Shown: positions 7,812 to 16,846, counted from the stretch's first letter. The stretch is DNA of 64,000 bases from Ignavibacteriales bacterium (GCA_026390815.1 JAPLFH010000054.1:62001-126000), one strand, 5' to 3'. Notes: generated from the sequence alone by a model not told the origin. Program-made: numbers and translations.

Positions 7812-10100
7812 TTATTTTACAACCGAATGATTCTGTATTCTAAGCCACTTATCAATTTTTTCCAGATAGTACTTTAGACTGAATGGTTTGTAAATAATAT
7901 CATCCATACCCGCAGATAAAAACTTATCTGCTTCTTCTTTTAATGCAACCGCTGTAATAACAATAATCGGAATATTCTTATATCTGACATCTATCTCTCT
8001 AATTGAATTTGTAGCTTCAAATCCATCCATCTCGGGCATTACAATATCCATTGCAATTAAATCATATCTGCTGCCTTTGGCTAAAGTTAATGCCTCCCTC
8101 CCATTTTTAGCAGTGGTTACATTATAACCGGCATCCATAAGTATTTTTGCCTGAAAAGAATTATTAATTTCATTGTCTTCTACTATTAAAACATAATACC
8201 TGCTTCGCAATAACTTTAATTCCTCAATCGAGGCAGAGGAGTGTGAGATTTTTTCTTCATAATTATCAGGTTTTTTTATCAGTAAATCTTTTCTCAATTT
8301 AAATTTAGCCGAAAAGAAAAAGTTACTTCCTTTACCTTCTTCACTTTCTACATAAATATCTCCACCCATTAAATGGATAAATTCTTTACAAATCCTTAAA
8401 CCTAAACCGGTACCTCCGTATATTCTTTTATATGAGCTGTCTACCTGGGAAAAAGGTTTGAACAAAAGATCTAATTTATTTTTTGGTATACCAATTCCTT
8501 CATCTTTAACTGATGAGAGTATAAAAACGTGTCCATTTTGCATTTCATTAAGAGAAATATTAATTGCAATTTTTCCTTTAAGAGTAAATTTGATTGCATT
8601 ACTTAATAAATTGGCAAATATCTGTCTTAGGCGAACAGGATCGCCAATTAGAAGAAGAGGAACATCATCGGCAATGTTGCAGTTTATTTTTAAAGATTTC
8701 TCATCAGCTAAAGAAGATACAATGGAAATCGATTCATCCAATACTTCCCTTAGACTAAAATCAATTTCTTCTAATTCCATTCTTCCGGCTTCAATTTTAG
8801 AGATGTCCAGAATGTTATTAATAATATCTAAAAGTGAGGAAGCTGCACTTCGCGCTCTGGAAACGAATTGCTTTAATTCTTCCGGACTTTCATATGCATC
8901 TTGCTCAACTAATTCAAGGTAGCCAAGCACTCCGTTCATTGGTGTTCTAATTTCGTGGCTCATATTTGCCAAAAAAGTACTTTTAGCATCGCTTGCTTTT
9001 AATGCTTCTTTTGCAAGTCGATCAGATTTATTTTTTTCAATTCTTAACTCATCTTCTACAAGACGTCGTTCCCGTTCAAGATAAACTTCTTTTGTAATAT
9101 CGTGCAGATTTCCTTCACAATAGTATTCCTGAGTTTCTTCATCAATCATTAATTTATTATTTAAGGAAACAATTATTTCATTTCCGTCTTTCTTCTTTAA
9201 ATTAATTCTATAATTTTTAACTTCTCCCTGATCTTTACAGAGATTGAATAGAATACGTTTATCCTCAGGTTTAATATAAAGGTCATTTTCAACATTTATA
9301 TTTGAAAGTTCTTCCATCGAACTGTATCCAAGCATATTAACTAATGCCGGATTTGAAATTATAAATTTTCCATTATATTCCGTCTGAAAGATACCTTCCG
9401 CAGAATTATCGAATAAGGAATGAAATTTCCTTTCTGAAATTTCTATCCTGAATGATTTTTCAGCAAGATCAATTCTCATTTTAAAATTTACTGCGCTGGC
9501 AACAATGGAAAGCATGCCAAGGAATAAAATAAAGATTATTGATTCAAAAATATTTGGGATGAAGTAGATGGTGGCATTGTTAAGAAAAATGGCTGAAGAA
9601 AAGACCAGGTTGTAATAAATGGCTACAACTATTTGGTTCTTTACTTCCCAACTTAAAAACAATGCTGATGTAAATATTATTAAGCCGGCAATATGGGAAT
9701 TAAATTGAAGCGTAGTTGGGATCAGATAGATCATTATTGCCGATACAAGCACAATAGTAAGCAAAAGTAGGTGGACAAGTATTACTCGGTTATCCTTTTT
9801 GTGGAAAAAAAATGAATATGCCAAAACCCCAAATCCAATTAAAGTTTGTGTTAACCGTACTAAATATATTTGAGTTGCATGATTAGCAAAATATTTAACT
9901 TCAAATATTAGAGCAAATATACCGGCTATAGTAACCAGCATCGAAATAACTTTTAAGGGGGAAATTAATAGTTTTTCTAATTCGTCCTTAACACGTTCGT
10001 ATCTTTTGGAAGAGAAAGGAAGTTCTATTTTATAGATATAATTAGCAAAGGAACTATTCACCTTATTCATTAACATCCCTGCGTTGTTTTCGAAGTCCAA
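7812..10100 (-). CDS. Membrane hybrid sensor histidine kinase/response regulator
   Basis: 762 residues. Residues 48-205 form six or seven hydrophobic segments (a MASE-like membrane sensor). A PAS domain at about 225-340 (FDNSAEGIFQTEYNGKFIISNP) is followed by a short coiled coil. HisKA has the phospho-acceptor His382 in NMSHEIRTPMNG. The ATPase domain shows N box LLSNAIKF (Asn501), G1 DEGIGIP and G2 GGTGLGL. A C-terminal receiver has the acidic pair E641/D642, phospho-acceptor Asp685 in MDIVMPEMDG, Thr716 and Lys738. All catalytic residues are present, so it should be an active hybrid kinase. No output regulator lies next to it, so the phosphorelay partner is elsewhere. Confidence 0.92.
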   Translation of the reverse strand: MDFENNAGMLMNKVNSSFANYIYKIELPFSSKRYERVKDELEKLLISPLKVISMLVTIAGIFALIFEVKYFANHATQIYLVRLTQTLIGFGVLAYSFFFHKKDNRVILVHLLLLTIVLVSAIMIYLIPTTLQFNSHIAGLIIFTSALFLSWEVKNQIVVAIYYNLVFSSAIFLNNATIYFIPNIFESIIFILFLGMLSIVASAVNFKMRIDLAEKSFRIEISERKFHSLFDNSAEGIFQTEYNGKFIISNPALVNMLGYSSMEELSNINVENDLYIKPEDKRILFNLCKDQGEVKNYRINLKKKDGNEIIVSLNNKLMIDEETQEYYCEGNLHDITKEVYLERERRLVEDELRIEKNKSDRLAKEALKASDAKSTFLANMSHEIRTPMNGVLGYLELVEQDAYESPEELKQFVSRARSAASSLLDIINNILDISKIEAGRMELEEIDFSLREVLDESISIVSSLADEKSLKINCNIADDVPLLLIGDPVRLRQIFANLLSNAIKFTLKGKIAINISLNEMQNGHVFILSSVKDEGIGIPKNKLDLLFKPFSQVDSSYKRIYGGTGLGLRICKEFIHLMGGDIYVESEEGKGSNFFFSAKFKLRKDLLIKKPDNYEEKISHSSASIEELKLLRSRYYVLIVEDNEINNSFQAKILMDAGYNVTTAKNGREALTLAKGSRYDLIAMDIVMPEMDGFEATNSIREIDVRYKNIPIIVITAVALKEEADKFLSAGMDDIIYKPFSLKYYLEKIDKWLRIQNHSVVK

Positions 10101-10133
10101 ATTAATAAAATTTTAGTTAAAGAACACTAATTA

Positions 10134-10167
10134 TTGATGTCGGTCAAAAATTTATTCCATATCTTTG
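10134..10167 (+). promoter_or_regulatory. Bacteroidota-type promoter before PAP2 gene
   Basis: TTG (10134-10136), 23 bp spacer, then TATCTTTG (10160-10167), an exact TAnnTTTG -7 match. The expected start point is about 30 bp before the PAP2 phosphatase ATG. Confidence 0.45.
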
Positions 10168-10206
10168 GTTTAGTGCTTTATAAATTAAAATTTATGGATT
10201 TAACCA

Positions 10207-10782
10207 ATGCTCGATTTTTTTTATTCCATCGATGTAACTATTTTCTATTTTATTAACCAAACGCTTGCCAATCCTTTTTTTGATAAATTTTTTGTTTTTA
10301 TAACTGAGGTTAAAAATTGGTACATAGCTTTTGTTATTCTATGGTTAATTTGTTTTTTTAAGGGCGGTAGATTGGGTAAAGTGGCGGCTATTGGTTCAAT
10401 ATTTTTGGTTATAGTTTCGGATCAATTTAGTAGTTTTTTTGTTAAGAATTTAGTTGAAAGAATTCGTCCTTGTAACATTCTTCCAGGTGTAAGAGATCTT
10501 ACTGGTTGTTCAAGCAGTTTTTCCTTTCCATCTTCTCACGCGGTAAATAATTTTGCTGCGGCTGTATTTTTCTATAAATTTTTCCCAACCCTAAAGTGGA
10601 TTTTATTTATTGTTGCTACACTAATTGCATTTTCAAGAGTTTATGTTGGAAGACATTATCCTTCTGATATTGTTGGTGGAGCTATTATTGGTGCGGCAAT
10701 TGGTTATGTAATGGCGTTTTTATCACTTAAAATTAACGATTACATTGTTGCTAAATATAATTCCTTTACTGAAAAAAAATAA
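10207..10782 (+). CDS. PAP2-family membrane phosphatase
   Basis: A 191-residue integral membrane protein with the three-part acid phosphatase signature: KNLVERIRP, PSSH (PSGH variant) in SFPSSHAVNN, and SRVYVGRHYPSDIVGG, with both catalytic histidines and the aspartate. Five or six membrane spans surround these motifs. Family members dephosphorylate undecaprenyl pyrophosphate or phosphatidic/phosphatidylglycerol phosphate. A BacA-type UppP is also encoded at 47571, so a lipid phosphatase role is equally possible. It has its own promoter and a downstream terminator. Confidence 0.88.
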   Translation: MLDFFYSIDVTIFYFINQTLANPFFDKFFVFITEVKNWYIAFVILWLICFFKGGRLGKVAAIGSIFLVIVSDQFSSFFVKNLVERIRPCNILPGVRDLTGCSSSFSFPSSHAVNNFAAAVFFYKFFPTLKWILFIVATLIAFSRVYVGRHYPSDIVGGAIIGAAIGYVMAFLSLKINDYIVAKYNSFTEKK

Positions 10783-10844
10783 TGAATTGGGGAAGTCCAT
10801 ACTGGACAACAATCTGATCTTATACAATGGATGGTGTTTAAAAG

Positions 10845-10880
10845 TATTTGCAGGTCAAATAAAACTTCAACCTGCAAATA
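10845..10880. terminator. Hairpin between convergent genes, likely terminator
   Basis: Perfect 11-bp stem: TATTTGCAGGT (10845-10855) pairs with ACCTGCAAATA (10870-10880), 14-nt loop. It sits between the PAP2 gene and the convergent small gene. A T-run is weak, so termination is likely rather than certain. Confidence 0.55.
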
Positions 10881-10886
10881 AATTAA

Positions 10887-11117
10887 TTACATCTGTGGTA
10901 AGCTATCATCTTTTAGTGTAAGCTCTATCTTCAAATTGATTTCTGCCCCGCTGAACAGAGTGTATTTGATATTTCCAATGCTGCATCTATAATCTTCCCC
11001 AACCAGATCACTTACAACTTTAGAAATGCCAGATTCCAGTGAATCAATTGAAACTGATTTTAGTTTGTTATGAAGGATTTTGTTAATGTCAAGATCTCTT
11101 TCGTTTTCGAGTGCCAT
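10887..11117 (-). CDS. Small hypothetical protein
   Basis: A 76-residue hydrophilic, acidic protein without signal peptide, membrane span or motif that I recognise. The second half has alternating hydrophobic residues (KYTLFSGAEINLKIELTL), consistent with a small beta-sheet. It is supported mainly by its position: it ends 6 bp after a terminator-like hairpin and fills a gap between clear genes, and codon use matches the neighbours. No function is proposed. Confidence 0.5.
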   Translation of the reverse strand: MALENERDLDINKILHNKLKSVSIDSLESGISKVVSDLVGEDYRCSIGNIKYTLFSGAEINLKIELTLKDDSLPQM

Positions 11118-11295
11118 ATTTTATTACCTGTTAAATAATTGTTCTTTTTTTTATTAGACGGCTTCCATCTGAAAAGGTTTTACGTAAATTTACAACAAAA
11201 GATCGATTAAAGTTTTCTAAATAATTAAAAACATCAGATCAGCAGAAATTACATTTTCAGGTTGCAAAATGAAAGAACCCGGTATATGTTTCAAA

Positions 11296-12645
11296 TTATT
11301 TAGATCTAATTGCTTTTAGCAACTCCTCAGTTTTTTCATTCAATAATTTAATATTTCGCTTCGTTTCTACATTAAGGCGAATAATTGGTTCGGTGTTAGA
11401 CATTCTAACATTAAATCGCCAATCTTCATATTCTACGCTAAGTCCATCAGAATAATCTTTTTTACCGCCAGTGTACATTGAATCAAGTTCTTTAATTTTA
11501 GCCGCTGCATCAGAAATAGTTGAATTGATTTCTCCGGAACAAGGAAATTCATTAACCATTTCTTCAACTAATTGAGAAAAAGTTTTATTTTCTTCAGACA
11601 TAAGCTGCAAAACCAGAAGGAATGGAATCATTCCACTATCTGAATAAGAATTATCTCTAAAGTAATGATGCGCAGACATTTCACCGCCGTAAATTGAATT
11701 TACTTCACGCATCTTTGCTTTTATAAATGCATGTCCACTAATTGATTGAACTGGGTTTCCACCATTTGCTTCCACTATTTTAATTGTATTCCAAACTAAT
11801 CTTGGATCATGTACAATATTTTCACCCGGATGTTTCTTAAGTATTGATTTTGCCAGCAAACCTACAATATAATATCCTTCAATAAAATTCCCTTTTTCAT
11901 CAAAGAAAAAACATCGATCGTAATCTCCATCCCAGGCTACACCCAAATCAGCTTTATTTTTAATTACTGCATCAATTGTTGGCTGCCTGTTTTCCGGTAG
12001 AAGCGGATTAGGAACTCCATTTGGAAAATTTGAATCGGGATTGGTAAATACTTTAATCATCTTAATTGGCAAATCATTTTCTATAGAATCTAAAGCTAAG
12101 CCAACACAACCATTGCCGCCATTTACAACAACTTTAAACGGTTTAATCTTTTCGCTATTATAAAACTTTTTTAGATTTTGGATGAAAGGAGTCATAACAT
12201 CTTCCTTAATAACATTTCCTTTGTATTTACTAAGTTCATCGAATTCATTTCCCAAAATCATTCGTTCAATTTTATTTAAGCCAGTTTCATAGCCAACCGG
12301 AACAGAGTCTCTTTTTACGAATTTCATTCCATTATACTCAGGTGGATTGTGGCTTGCGGTTATCATAATTCCACCATCGGCATTTAAAAATGGGGTAGCG
12401 AAATAAATCATTTCTGTACCGCAAAGACCAATATCTATAACGTTAACACCGCTATCATTAAATCCATTAGCTAACGCTACAGATAATTCTTCAGAAGATT
12501 TTCTGATATCGTGACCAATGACCACGGTTTTGCATTTTATAAGTTTTGTGTATGCCCTACCGATTTTGTATGCTAAATCAGCGCTCAATTCACCGGGCAC
12601 TTTTCCTCTAATATCATATGCTTTAATGGCGGAAATTTTTTCCAT
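11296..12645 (-). CDS. Phosphomannomutase/phosphoglucomutase
   Basis: A 449-residue four-domain alpha-D-phosphohexomutase that interconverts hexose 1- and 6-phosphates for nucleotide-sugar synthesis. The phosphoserine loop is TASHNP (Ser98), the Mg-binding loop is DGDYDR (239-244), the sugar-binding loop is GEMSAHH (321-327), and a C-terminal phosphate-binding motif RMSNTEP is present. Length and order match the bacterial ManB/AlgC-like group. The start is supported by AGGAAG 5 bp upstream. GEMS is the signature seen in PMM/PGM enzymes with dual specificity, but the preferred sugar is inferred. Confidence 0.92.
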   Translation of the reverse strand: MEKISAIKAYDIRGKVPGELSADLAYKIGRAYTKLIKCKTVVIGHDIRKSSEELSVALANGFNDSGVNVIDIGLCGTEMIYFATPFLNADGGIMITASHNPPEYNGMKFVKRDSVPVGYETGLNKIERMILGNEFDELSKYKGNVIKEDVMTPFIQNLKKFYNSEKIKPFKVVVNGGNGCVGLALDSIENDLPIKMIKVFTNPDSNFPNGVPNPLLPENRQPTIDAVIKNKADLGVAWDGDYDRCFFFDEKGNFIEGYYIVGLLAKSILKKHPGENIVHDPRLVWNTIKIVEANGGNPVQSISGHAFIKAKMREVNSIYGGEMSAHHYFRDNSYSDSGMIPFLLVLQLMSEENKTFSQLVEEMVNEFPCSGEINSTISDAAAKIKELDSMYTGGKKDYSDGLSVEYEDWRFNVRMSNTEPIIRLNVETKRNIKLLNEKTEELLKAIRSK

Positions 12646-12794
12646 ACAATCTTCCTTTGAAATGACAGTTGTAAATCAATAAAACCTTTGAGTTAAAATA
12701 AAATATTTTTACAATAGATGAAAATAGTACAATGTGAGGTGGGAAAAAATTTTCAAGGCATAATTTTTCCATAGTTTTTTTGGAAACAACTTGA

Positions 12795-12802
12795 TAGCTT
12801 TG
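12795..12802 (+). promoter_or_regulatory. Bacteroidota-type -7 element next to a start codon
   Basis: TAGCTTTG is an exact TAnnTTTG match. It lies only 12 bp before the ATG of the zinc-ribbon gene, so that transcript would have almost no leader. Confidence 0.35.
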
Positions 12803-12814
12803 TACTACGAAAAA

Positions 12815-13135
12815 ATGGAGGTATACATCGAACAGAAATCTACGGTCAAATTACATTTCGTAAAATGCAATAATACAAAGTGCAATTCAATTTACTTAGT
12901 TGACCCAAATAAGAGTTTGAATGATTTAGGTTATTTATGCCCAATTTGCCGGGCAAAAACAAAAACTTCTCATGTTGTTCAATGTGCAAGCTGCCAGACA
13001 GTTATCAATTTTGTTCATGCTTTACCAACAGAAGAAAAATCAGTATTCTATGTTGATAAATGCTCTCATTGCATTGGCACAATTGAAGATGAATGGGAAA
13101 TTGAACCTTTATATACACCTGATTCTTACATCTGA
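12815..13135 (+). CDS. Small double zinc-ribbon-like protein
   Basis: A 106-residue protein with four cysteine pairs: C-N-N-T-K-C, CPIC, CASC and CSHC, enough for two structural zinc sites. The sequence between them is hydrophilic, and the C-terminus is acidic (IEDEWEIEPLY). There is no other recognised domain. The reading frame also opens at TTG 12791, but a promoter -7 element overlaps that region, so ATG 12815 is preferred even though no ribosome binding site precedes it. Nucleic-acid or protein binding is a reasonable guess only. Confidence 0.65.
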   Translation: MEVYIEQKSTVKLHFVKCNNTKCNSIYLVDPNKSLNDLGYLCPICRAKTKTSHVVQCASCQTVINFVHALPTEEKSVFYVDKCSHCIGTIEDEWEIEPLYTPDSYI

Positions 13136-13169
13136 TTAAAAAGAATTGTATGTGGTAACATTTTTAAGG

Positions 13170-13188
13170 AAAGAATACAATATTCTTT
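13170..13188 (+). terminator. AT-rich hairpin, possible terminator
   Basis: AAAGAATA (13170-13177), loop CAA, TATTCTTT (13181-13188), 35 bp after the zinc-ribbon gene. The stem is AT-rich and the T-tract short, so support is weak. Confidence 0.35.
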
Positions 13189-13302
13189 CTTTGGAATATA
13201 TAGTTAACCAAAATTTAAACTGTTTAAAAATTCAGTTTAAAATGAAAGAGAATATTTCTTCTGTGTTCTAATCCACTTCAATAAACTTCATCTGCAAAAT
13301 CG

Positions 13303-13343
13303 TTTGTTTCATATTTTTAATTGTGCTAACTTTTCGCACAATT
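13303..13343 (+). promoter_or_regulatory. Promoter with dyad operator before S46 peptidase
   Basis: TTTG (13303-13306), 20-bp spacer, TAACTTTT (13327-13334; one mismatch to TAnnTTTG). An 8-bp inverted repeat AATTGTGC (13319-13326) / GCACAATT (13336-13343) exactly flanks the -7 element, the geometry of a repressor operator. The peptidase ATG is 27 bp downstream. Confidence 0.4.
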
Positions 13344-13370
13344 TTATTCACTTCATAAATTCGAGATATT

Positions 13371-15572
13371 ATGAAAAATATACTATCCAAAAATCTGGGG
13401 AAAGTTTTATTAATTACTTCTGCACTTTTTATGTATGGCTGTTCTGGTTCTACAGATTTCAATAAATATTCCTTATACAATGGAATTAACCTGGATACAG
13501 TTAAAGCCGGGCGCTTTGATACAGGCAAAATGTGGACGTTCGATAATCCTCCAGTGGAATATTTTAACCAGACATATGGATTTAAACCTTCCGAACAATG
13601 GTTAGAAAAAGTAAGGAAATCTGCCCTTAGGTTTGCTTCTTACTGTTCTGCATCTTTTGTTTCTGAAGATGGACTAATTATGACAAATGACCATTGTGGT
13701 AGAGCCAGTGTAACTGCAGTTACAAAAGAAGGGGAAGACCTTCAGGAAACAAGTTTCTTTGCCGAAAAGCTTGAAGATGAACGACTTGTAAAAGATTTAT
13801 TTGTTGATCAGCTTGTTTCTATTAAAGATGTAACCAAGGAAGTTCAAAATGCAATTGCTGCAGGTAAAACTGATGAGGAAAAAATATCTAATAAATCTAA
13901 AATAATTGAAGAGATTACTTCCAAATTTAAAAAGGAATCCGGTTTAGAAGCATCTGTTGTTACACTTTATAACGGAGGTAAATATTCGTTGTATGCCTAT
14001 AAAAGATATAAAGATGTTCGCCTGGTATTTGCACCGGAAACACAGCTTGGCTTTTTTGGTGGCGATTTTGATAATTTTACTTATCCACGCTACAACCTTG
14101 ATGTAACTTTCTTCCGTGTTTATGATGACAGCGGTAAACCATTAAAATCAGAAAATTATTTTAAGTGGAGTCCCAAAAGTGCAATGGATGGTGAAGCAAT
14201 TTTTGTTGTTGGCAATCCTGGCAGAACTAATCGCTTAAACACGATTTCTCAACTTGAATACTTCCGTGATATTCAATATCCAACCATATTAAAAATGTTA
14301 AATGGTATTGTTGAAGTTTATGAGCAAACTATAAAAGATAATCCTGCAAAGGCTGATAAATTAATGGATCGTTTGTATGGCTACACAAATTCTCAGAAAG
14401 TTTATATTGGTGAAATAAAAGGATTAAATGATCCTTACCTTATGGCGCGGAAAAAAGATTTTGAAAAAACATTTAGATCAGCCGTTGAAGCAAATCCAAA
14501 ACTAGAATCTGAATACGGTGATGCCTGGGAAAATATTTCAAATCTGCGAAATGAAATACGAAAGTATTCCAAAACTATCACCGCTTATTCTTTAAGTCCT
14601 CTTCTTAAATCAGCATATTTTGATATAGCTAAAAATGTTATTACGCTTGCCAATCAATTACAAAAACCTGAGAATGATAGATTGCCTCAATATCAAGCTG
14701 CTCTTTTGGATTCAACTATTGACTCTATTTTTCCAAAGGATTTTGATAAAATGTATAATGACAGATTATTAAAAGTCCACGCTGATATAATTATTGATAA
14801 CCTTGGCAAAGATAATGAACTGGTTCAAAGACTTTTTGGTAATAAAAAAGGTAAAGAAGCAGCAGATTTTATTTTGAACAAATCAAAACTAGTTTCAAAA
14901 GAATCGCTTCAGGAATTTTTGAAAAACACACCTGAGCAAATACTTAATTCGGATGATCCTTTTATTTATTTTTTATTGAACACGCAGGATAAATTGGCTG
15001 AGTGCAGAGCTAAGGTAAAAGAATTGACAAATAAAGAAGAAGTTTATAATCAAAAATTAGGCAGAGCAATATTTGAAGTTTATGGTACTTCAATTCCACC
15101 AGATGCAACCTTTACTTTAAGAATTGCCGATGGAGTTGTTCAGGGCTATGATTATAACGGTACCAAGGCTCCGGCTAAAACAACTTTTTATGGAATGTAC
15201 GATAGATTCTATTCATTCCAGGAAAAATATCCCTGGAATTTACCTGAAAGATGGAAGAAGCCGCCAGCAGAGTTTGATATTTCTACACCGTTCAATTTCA
15301 TTTCTACTAATGATATTATTGGAGGAAATTCTGGCAGCCCGGTAATAAATAAAAATGCAGAAATTGTTGGTCTTGCATTCGATGGCAATATGGAAAGTTT
15401 ACCAGGTAACTTTATTTTTACCACTGAATTAAATCGCTGTTTAAGTGTTGCTTCTGATGGAATGATGGAGTGCATTAAGAATCTTTATAAGGCAACACGT
15501 CTTAGTGATGAATTAAAGCAAGGAAAGATTCCGGAAAAATATTTAATAAAAAGTGAAGAAGAGAAAAAGTAA
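13371..15572 (+). CDS. S46-family dipeptidyl-peptidase, predicted lipoprotein
   Basis: A 733-residue serine dipeptidyl-peptidase of family S46 (DPP7/DPP11 type), which removes dipeptides from peptide N-termini. The catalytic triad is His108 (TNDHCGRASV), Asp244 in the FTYPRYNLD block and Ser654 (GGNSGSPV). The residue 18 after the serine is Gly (AFDGN), as in DPP7-like enzymes; DPP11 has Arg there, so hydrophobic or broad P1 preference is inferred. The N-terminus ends in a lipobox (LFMYGC), so it is probably lipid-anchored in the envelope rather than free in the periplasm. It points to an organism that feeds on peptides. Confidence 0.93.
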   Translation: MKNILSKNLGKVLLITSALFMYGCSGSTDFNKYSLYNGINLDTVKAGRFDTGKMWTFDNPPVEYFNQTYGFKPSEQWLEKVRKSALRFASYCSASFVSEDGLIMTNDHCGRASVTAVTKEGEDLQETSFFAEKLEDERLVKDLFVDQLVSIKDVTKEVQNAIAAGKTDEEKISNKSKIIEEITSKFKKESGLEASVVTLYNGGKYSLYAYKRYKDVRLVFAPETQLGFFGGDFDNFTYPRYNLDVTFFRVYDDSGKPLKSENYFKWSPKSAMDGEAIFVVGNPGRTNRLNTISQLEYFRDIQYPTILKMLNGIVEVYEQTIKDNPAKADKLMDRLYGYTNSQKVYIGEIKGLNDPYLMARKKDFEKTFRSAVEANPKLESEYGDAWENISNLRNEIRKYSKTITAYSLSPLLKSAYFDIAKNVITLANQLQKPENDRLPQYQAALLDSTIDSIFPKDFDKMYNDRLLKVHADIIIDNLGKDNELVQRLFGNKKGKEAADFILNKSKLVSKESLQEFLKNTPEQILNSDDPFIYFLLNTQDKLAECRAKVKELTNKEEVYNQKLGRAIFEVYGTSIPPDATFTLRIADGVVQGYDYNGTKAPAKTTFYGMYDRFYSFQEKYPWNLPERWKKPPAEFDISTPFNFISTNDIIGGNSGSPVINKNAEIVGLAFDGNMESLPGNFIFTTELNRCLSVASDGMMECIKNLYKATRLSDELKQGKIPEKYLIKSEEEKK

Positions 15573-15600
15573 AAATTAATCCCAGTTTGATTTAATAGGA

Positions 15601-15625
15601 AAGCCGCCATTGGGCGGCTTTGTTA
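15601..15625 (+). terminator. Intrinsic terminator after S46 peptidase
   Basis: AAGCCGCC (15601-15608), loop ATTG, GGCGGCTT (15613-15620), then TGTTATT. A strong GC stem 28 bp after the peptidase stop. Confidence 0.75.
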
Positions 15626-15739
15626 TTGAACTCATGGTCTTTCATCTTTTTCAAAATTAGCCAGATATATCAAATCCTTCAACCAATGTTAAACAAGAAA
15701 TTCCTTCCACAGGAATTGAGAAGATTATTCCTGATTCTT

Positions 15740-16312
15740 TCATTTAGTAATGAAATAATTAATACCAACACCAACACTAAAAGTATTCCGCTCGTAGAAT
15801 TGATTATTCGAAATTGTATATTTAATAATCGGTTCAACTGCTACACTTGAGGAAAGAAAAAAATCAATTCCAGTATAAAAACTAAAATCTCTACCTTCTT
15901 CTTTGTTATCACCTGTTAATTTATTTGTCGCATATCTGAATTCAGCGCCGACAAAAGGGAATATACTGCCAGCTTGAATATAATAGCGTATCATTGGACC
16001 AATGCCAAAGTTCCTACTAAAATACTTTTGATTGTAACCACCTCCGTTTTTGGGTTCATATTTATCTTCGAAGTAGTAAAAACTAATACTAGTGCCAATT
16101 TCTAAATGATCCGTTATAAGAAAGGAAAATGATGGGTAGGCATCGAACGAGAGGGCAGTGTATTTATGATAATCATCTTCACTACTTGAGGATGAAAATG
16201 TAACATTGCCTCCAAGCTTATAATTACTCCTGGAAATTTTTCCCTGAGCATAAAAACTGGAATTAGCACTTAATAAAAAAAGAATGATGGAAATTACTAA
16301 TAGTTTTTTCAT
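15740..16312 (-). CDS. Outer-membrane beta-barrel protein (OmpX/OMP_b-brl type)
   Basis: About 190 residues with a signal peptide (MKKLLVISIILFLLSANSSF, cleavage after YAQG). The mature part has alternating amphipathic strands such as LSFDAYPSFSFLI, IGTSISFYYF and FGIGPMIRYYI, and ends in FSVGVGINYFITK, typical of 8-stranded barrels. The start is set at ATG 16312, with AGGGG 8 bp upstream, rather than at GTG 16321. The function is structural or unknown. Its upstream region is a G-rich repeat array, so its promoter must lie in the last 80 bp or be shared with the gene at 16847-17398. Confidence 0.75.
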   Translation of the reverse strand: MKKLLVISIILFLLSANSSFYAQGKISRSNYKLGGNVTFSSSSSEDDYHKYTALSFDAYPSFSFLITDHLEIGTSISFYYFEDKYEPKNGGGYNQKYFSRNFGIGPMIRYYIQAGSIFPFVGAEFRYATNKLTGDNKEEGRDFSFYTGIDFFLSSSVAVEPIIKYTISNNQFYERNTFSVGVGINYFITK

Positions 16313-16389
16313 GGCAAGCACCCCTGAATTGTTAAAAAATGAAAATCACGTAGCTAAATTAAGATTATATAAATAATAATCAAGAACAA

Positions 16390-16817
16390 TATTTGGGGAA
16401 AGGGACGAGGGAAACGGGACGGGGGACGGGGGAAACGGGACTGGGGAAACGGGAAAGGGAAACGGGAAACGGGAAAGGGAAAGGGAAACAGGAAAGGGAA
16501 ACGGGAAAGGGAAAAGGGAAAGGGAAACGGGACGAGGGAAAAGGGAAAAGGGAAAGGGAAAGGGAAACGGGAAAGGGAAACGGGAAAGGGAAAAGGGAAA
16601 GGGAAACGGGACGAGGGAAAAGGGAAAAGGGAAAGGGAAAGGGAAACGGGAAAGGGGAAAGGGAAAGGGAAACGGGAAAGGGAAACGGGAAAGGGGAAAG
16701 GGAAAGGGAAACGGGAAAAGGAAAAGGAAAAGGAAAGGGAAAAGGGAAAGGGAAACGGGAAAGGGAAACGGGACGGGGGAAACTGGACGAGGGAAACGGA
16801 AAGGGAAAAAAGAAGGG
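16390..16817. repeat. G-rich tandem array of GGGAAA / GGGAAACGGG units
   Basis: About 425 bp made almost only of runs of three to five G separated by A2-4, AAAC or ACGA on the plus strand. Four-run G-quadruplex motifs (G3-N1-7) occur throughout, and the strand is nearly pure purine, so it could also form triplex DNA. Higher-order copies are present: 16501-16575 recurs at 16580-16654 (79-bp period), and the block at 16641-16679 recurs at 16680-16718 (39-bp period). It lies between two minus-strand barrel-protein genes. Long open frames on both strands inside it are products of the repeat. Confidence 0.95.
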
Positions 16818-16846
16818 GAGTTTTTTGTCTCACGTTTGACTTTTCA

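Noticed and set aside
8458-8922. 154-aa frame opposite the hybrid kinase gene
   Set aside because: It is the complement of the HisKA/HATPase coding sequence with no start signal; shadow frame.
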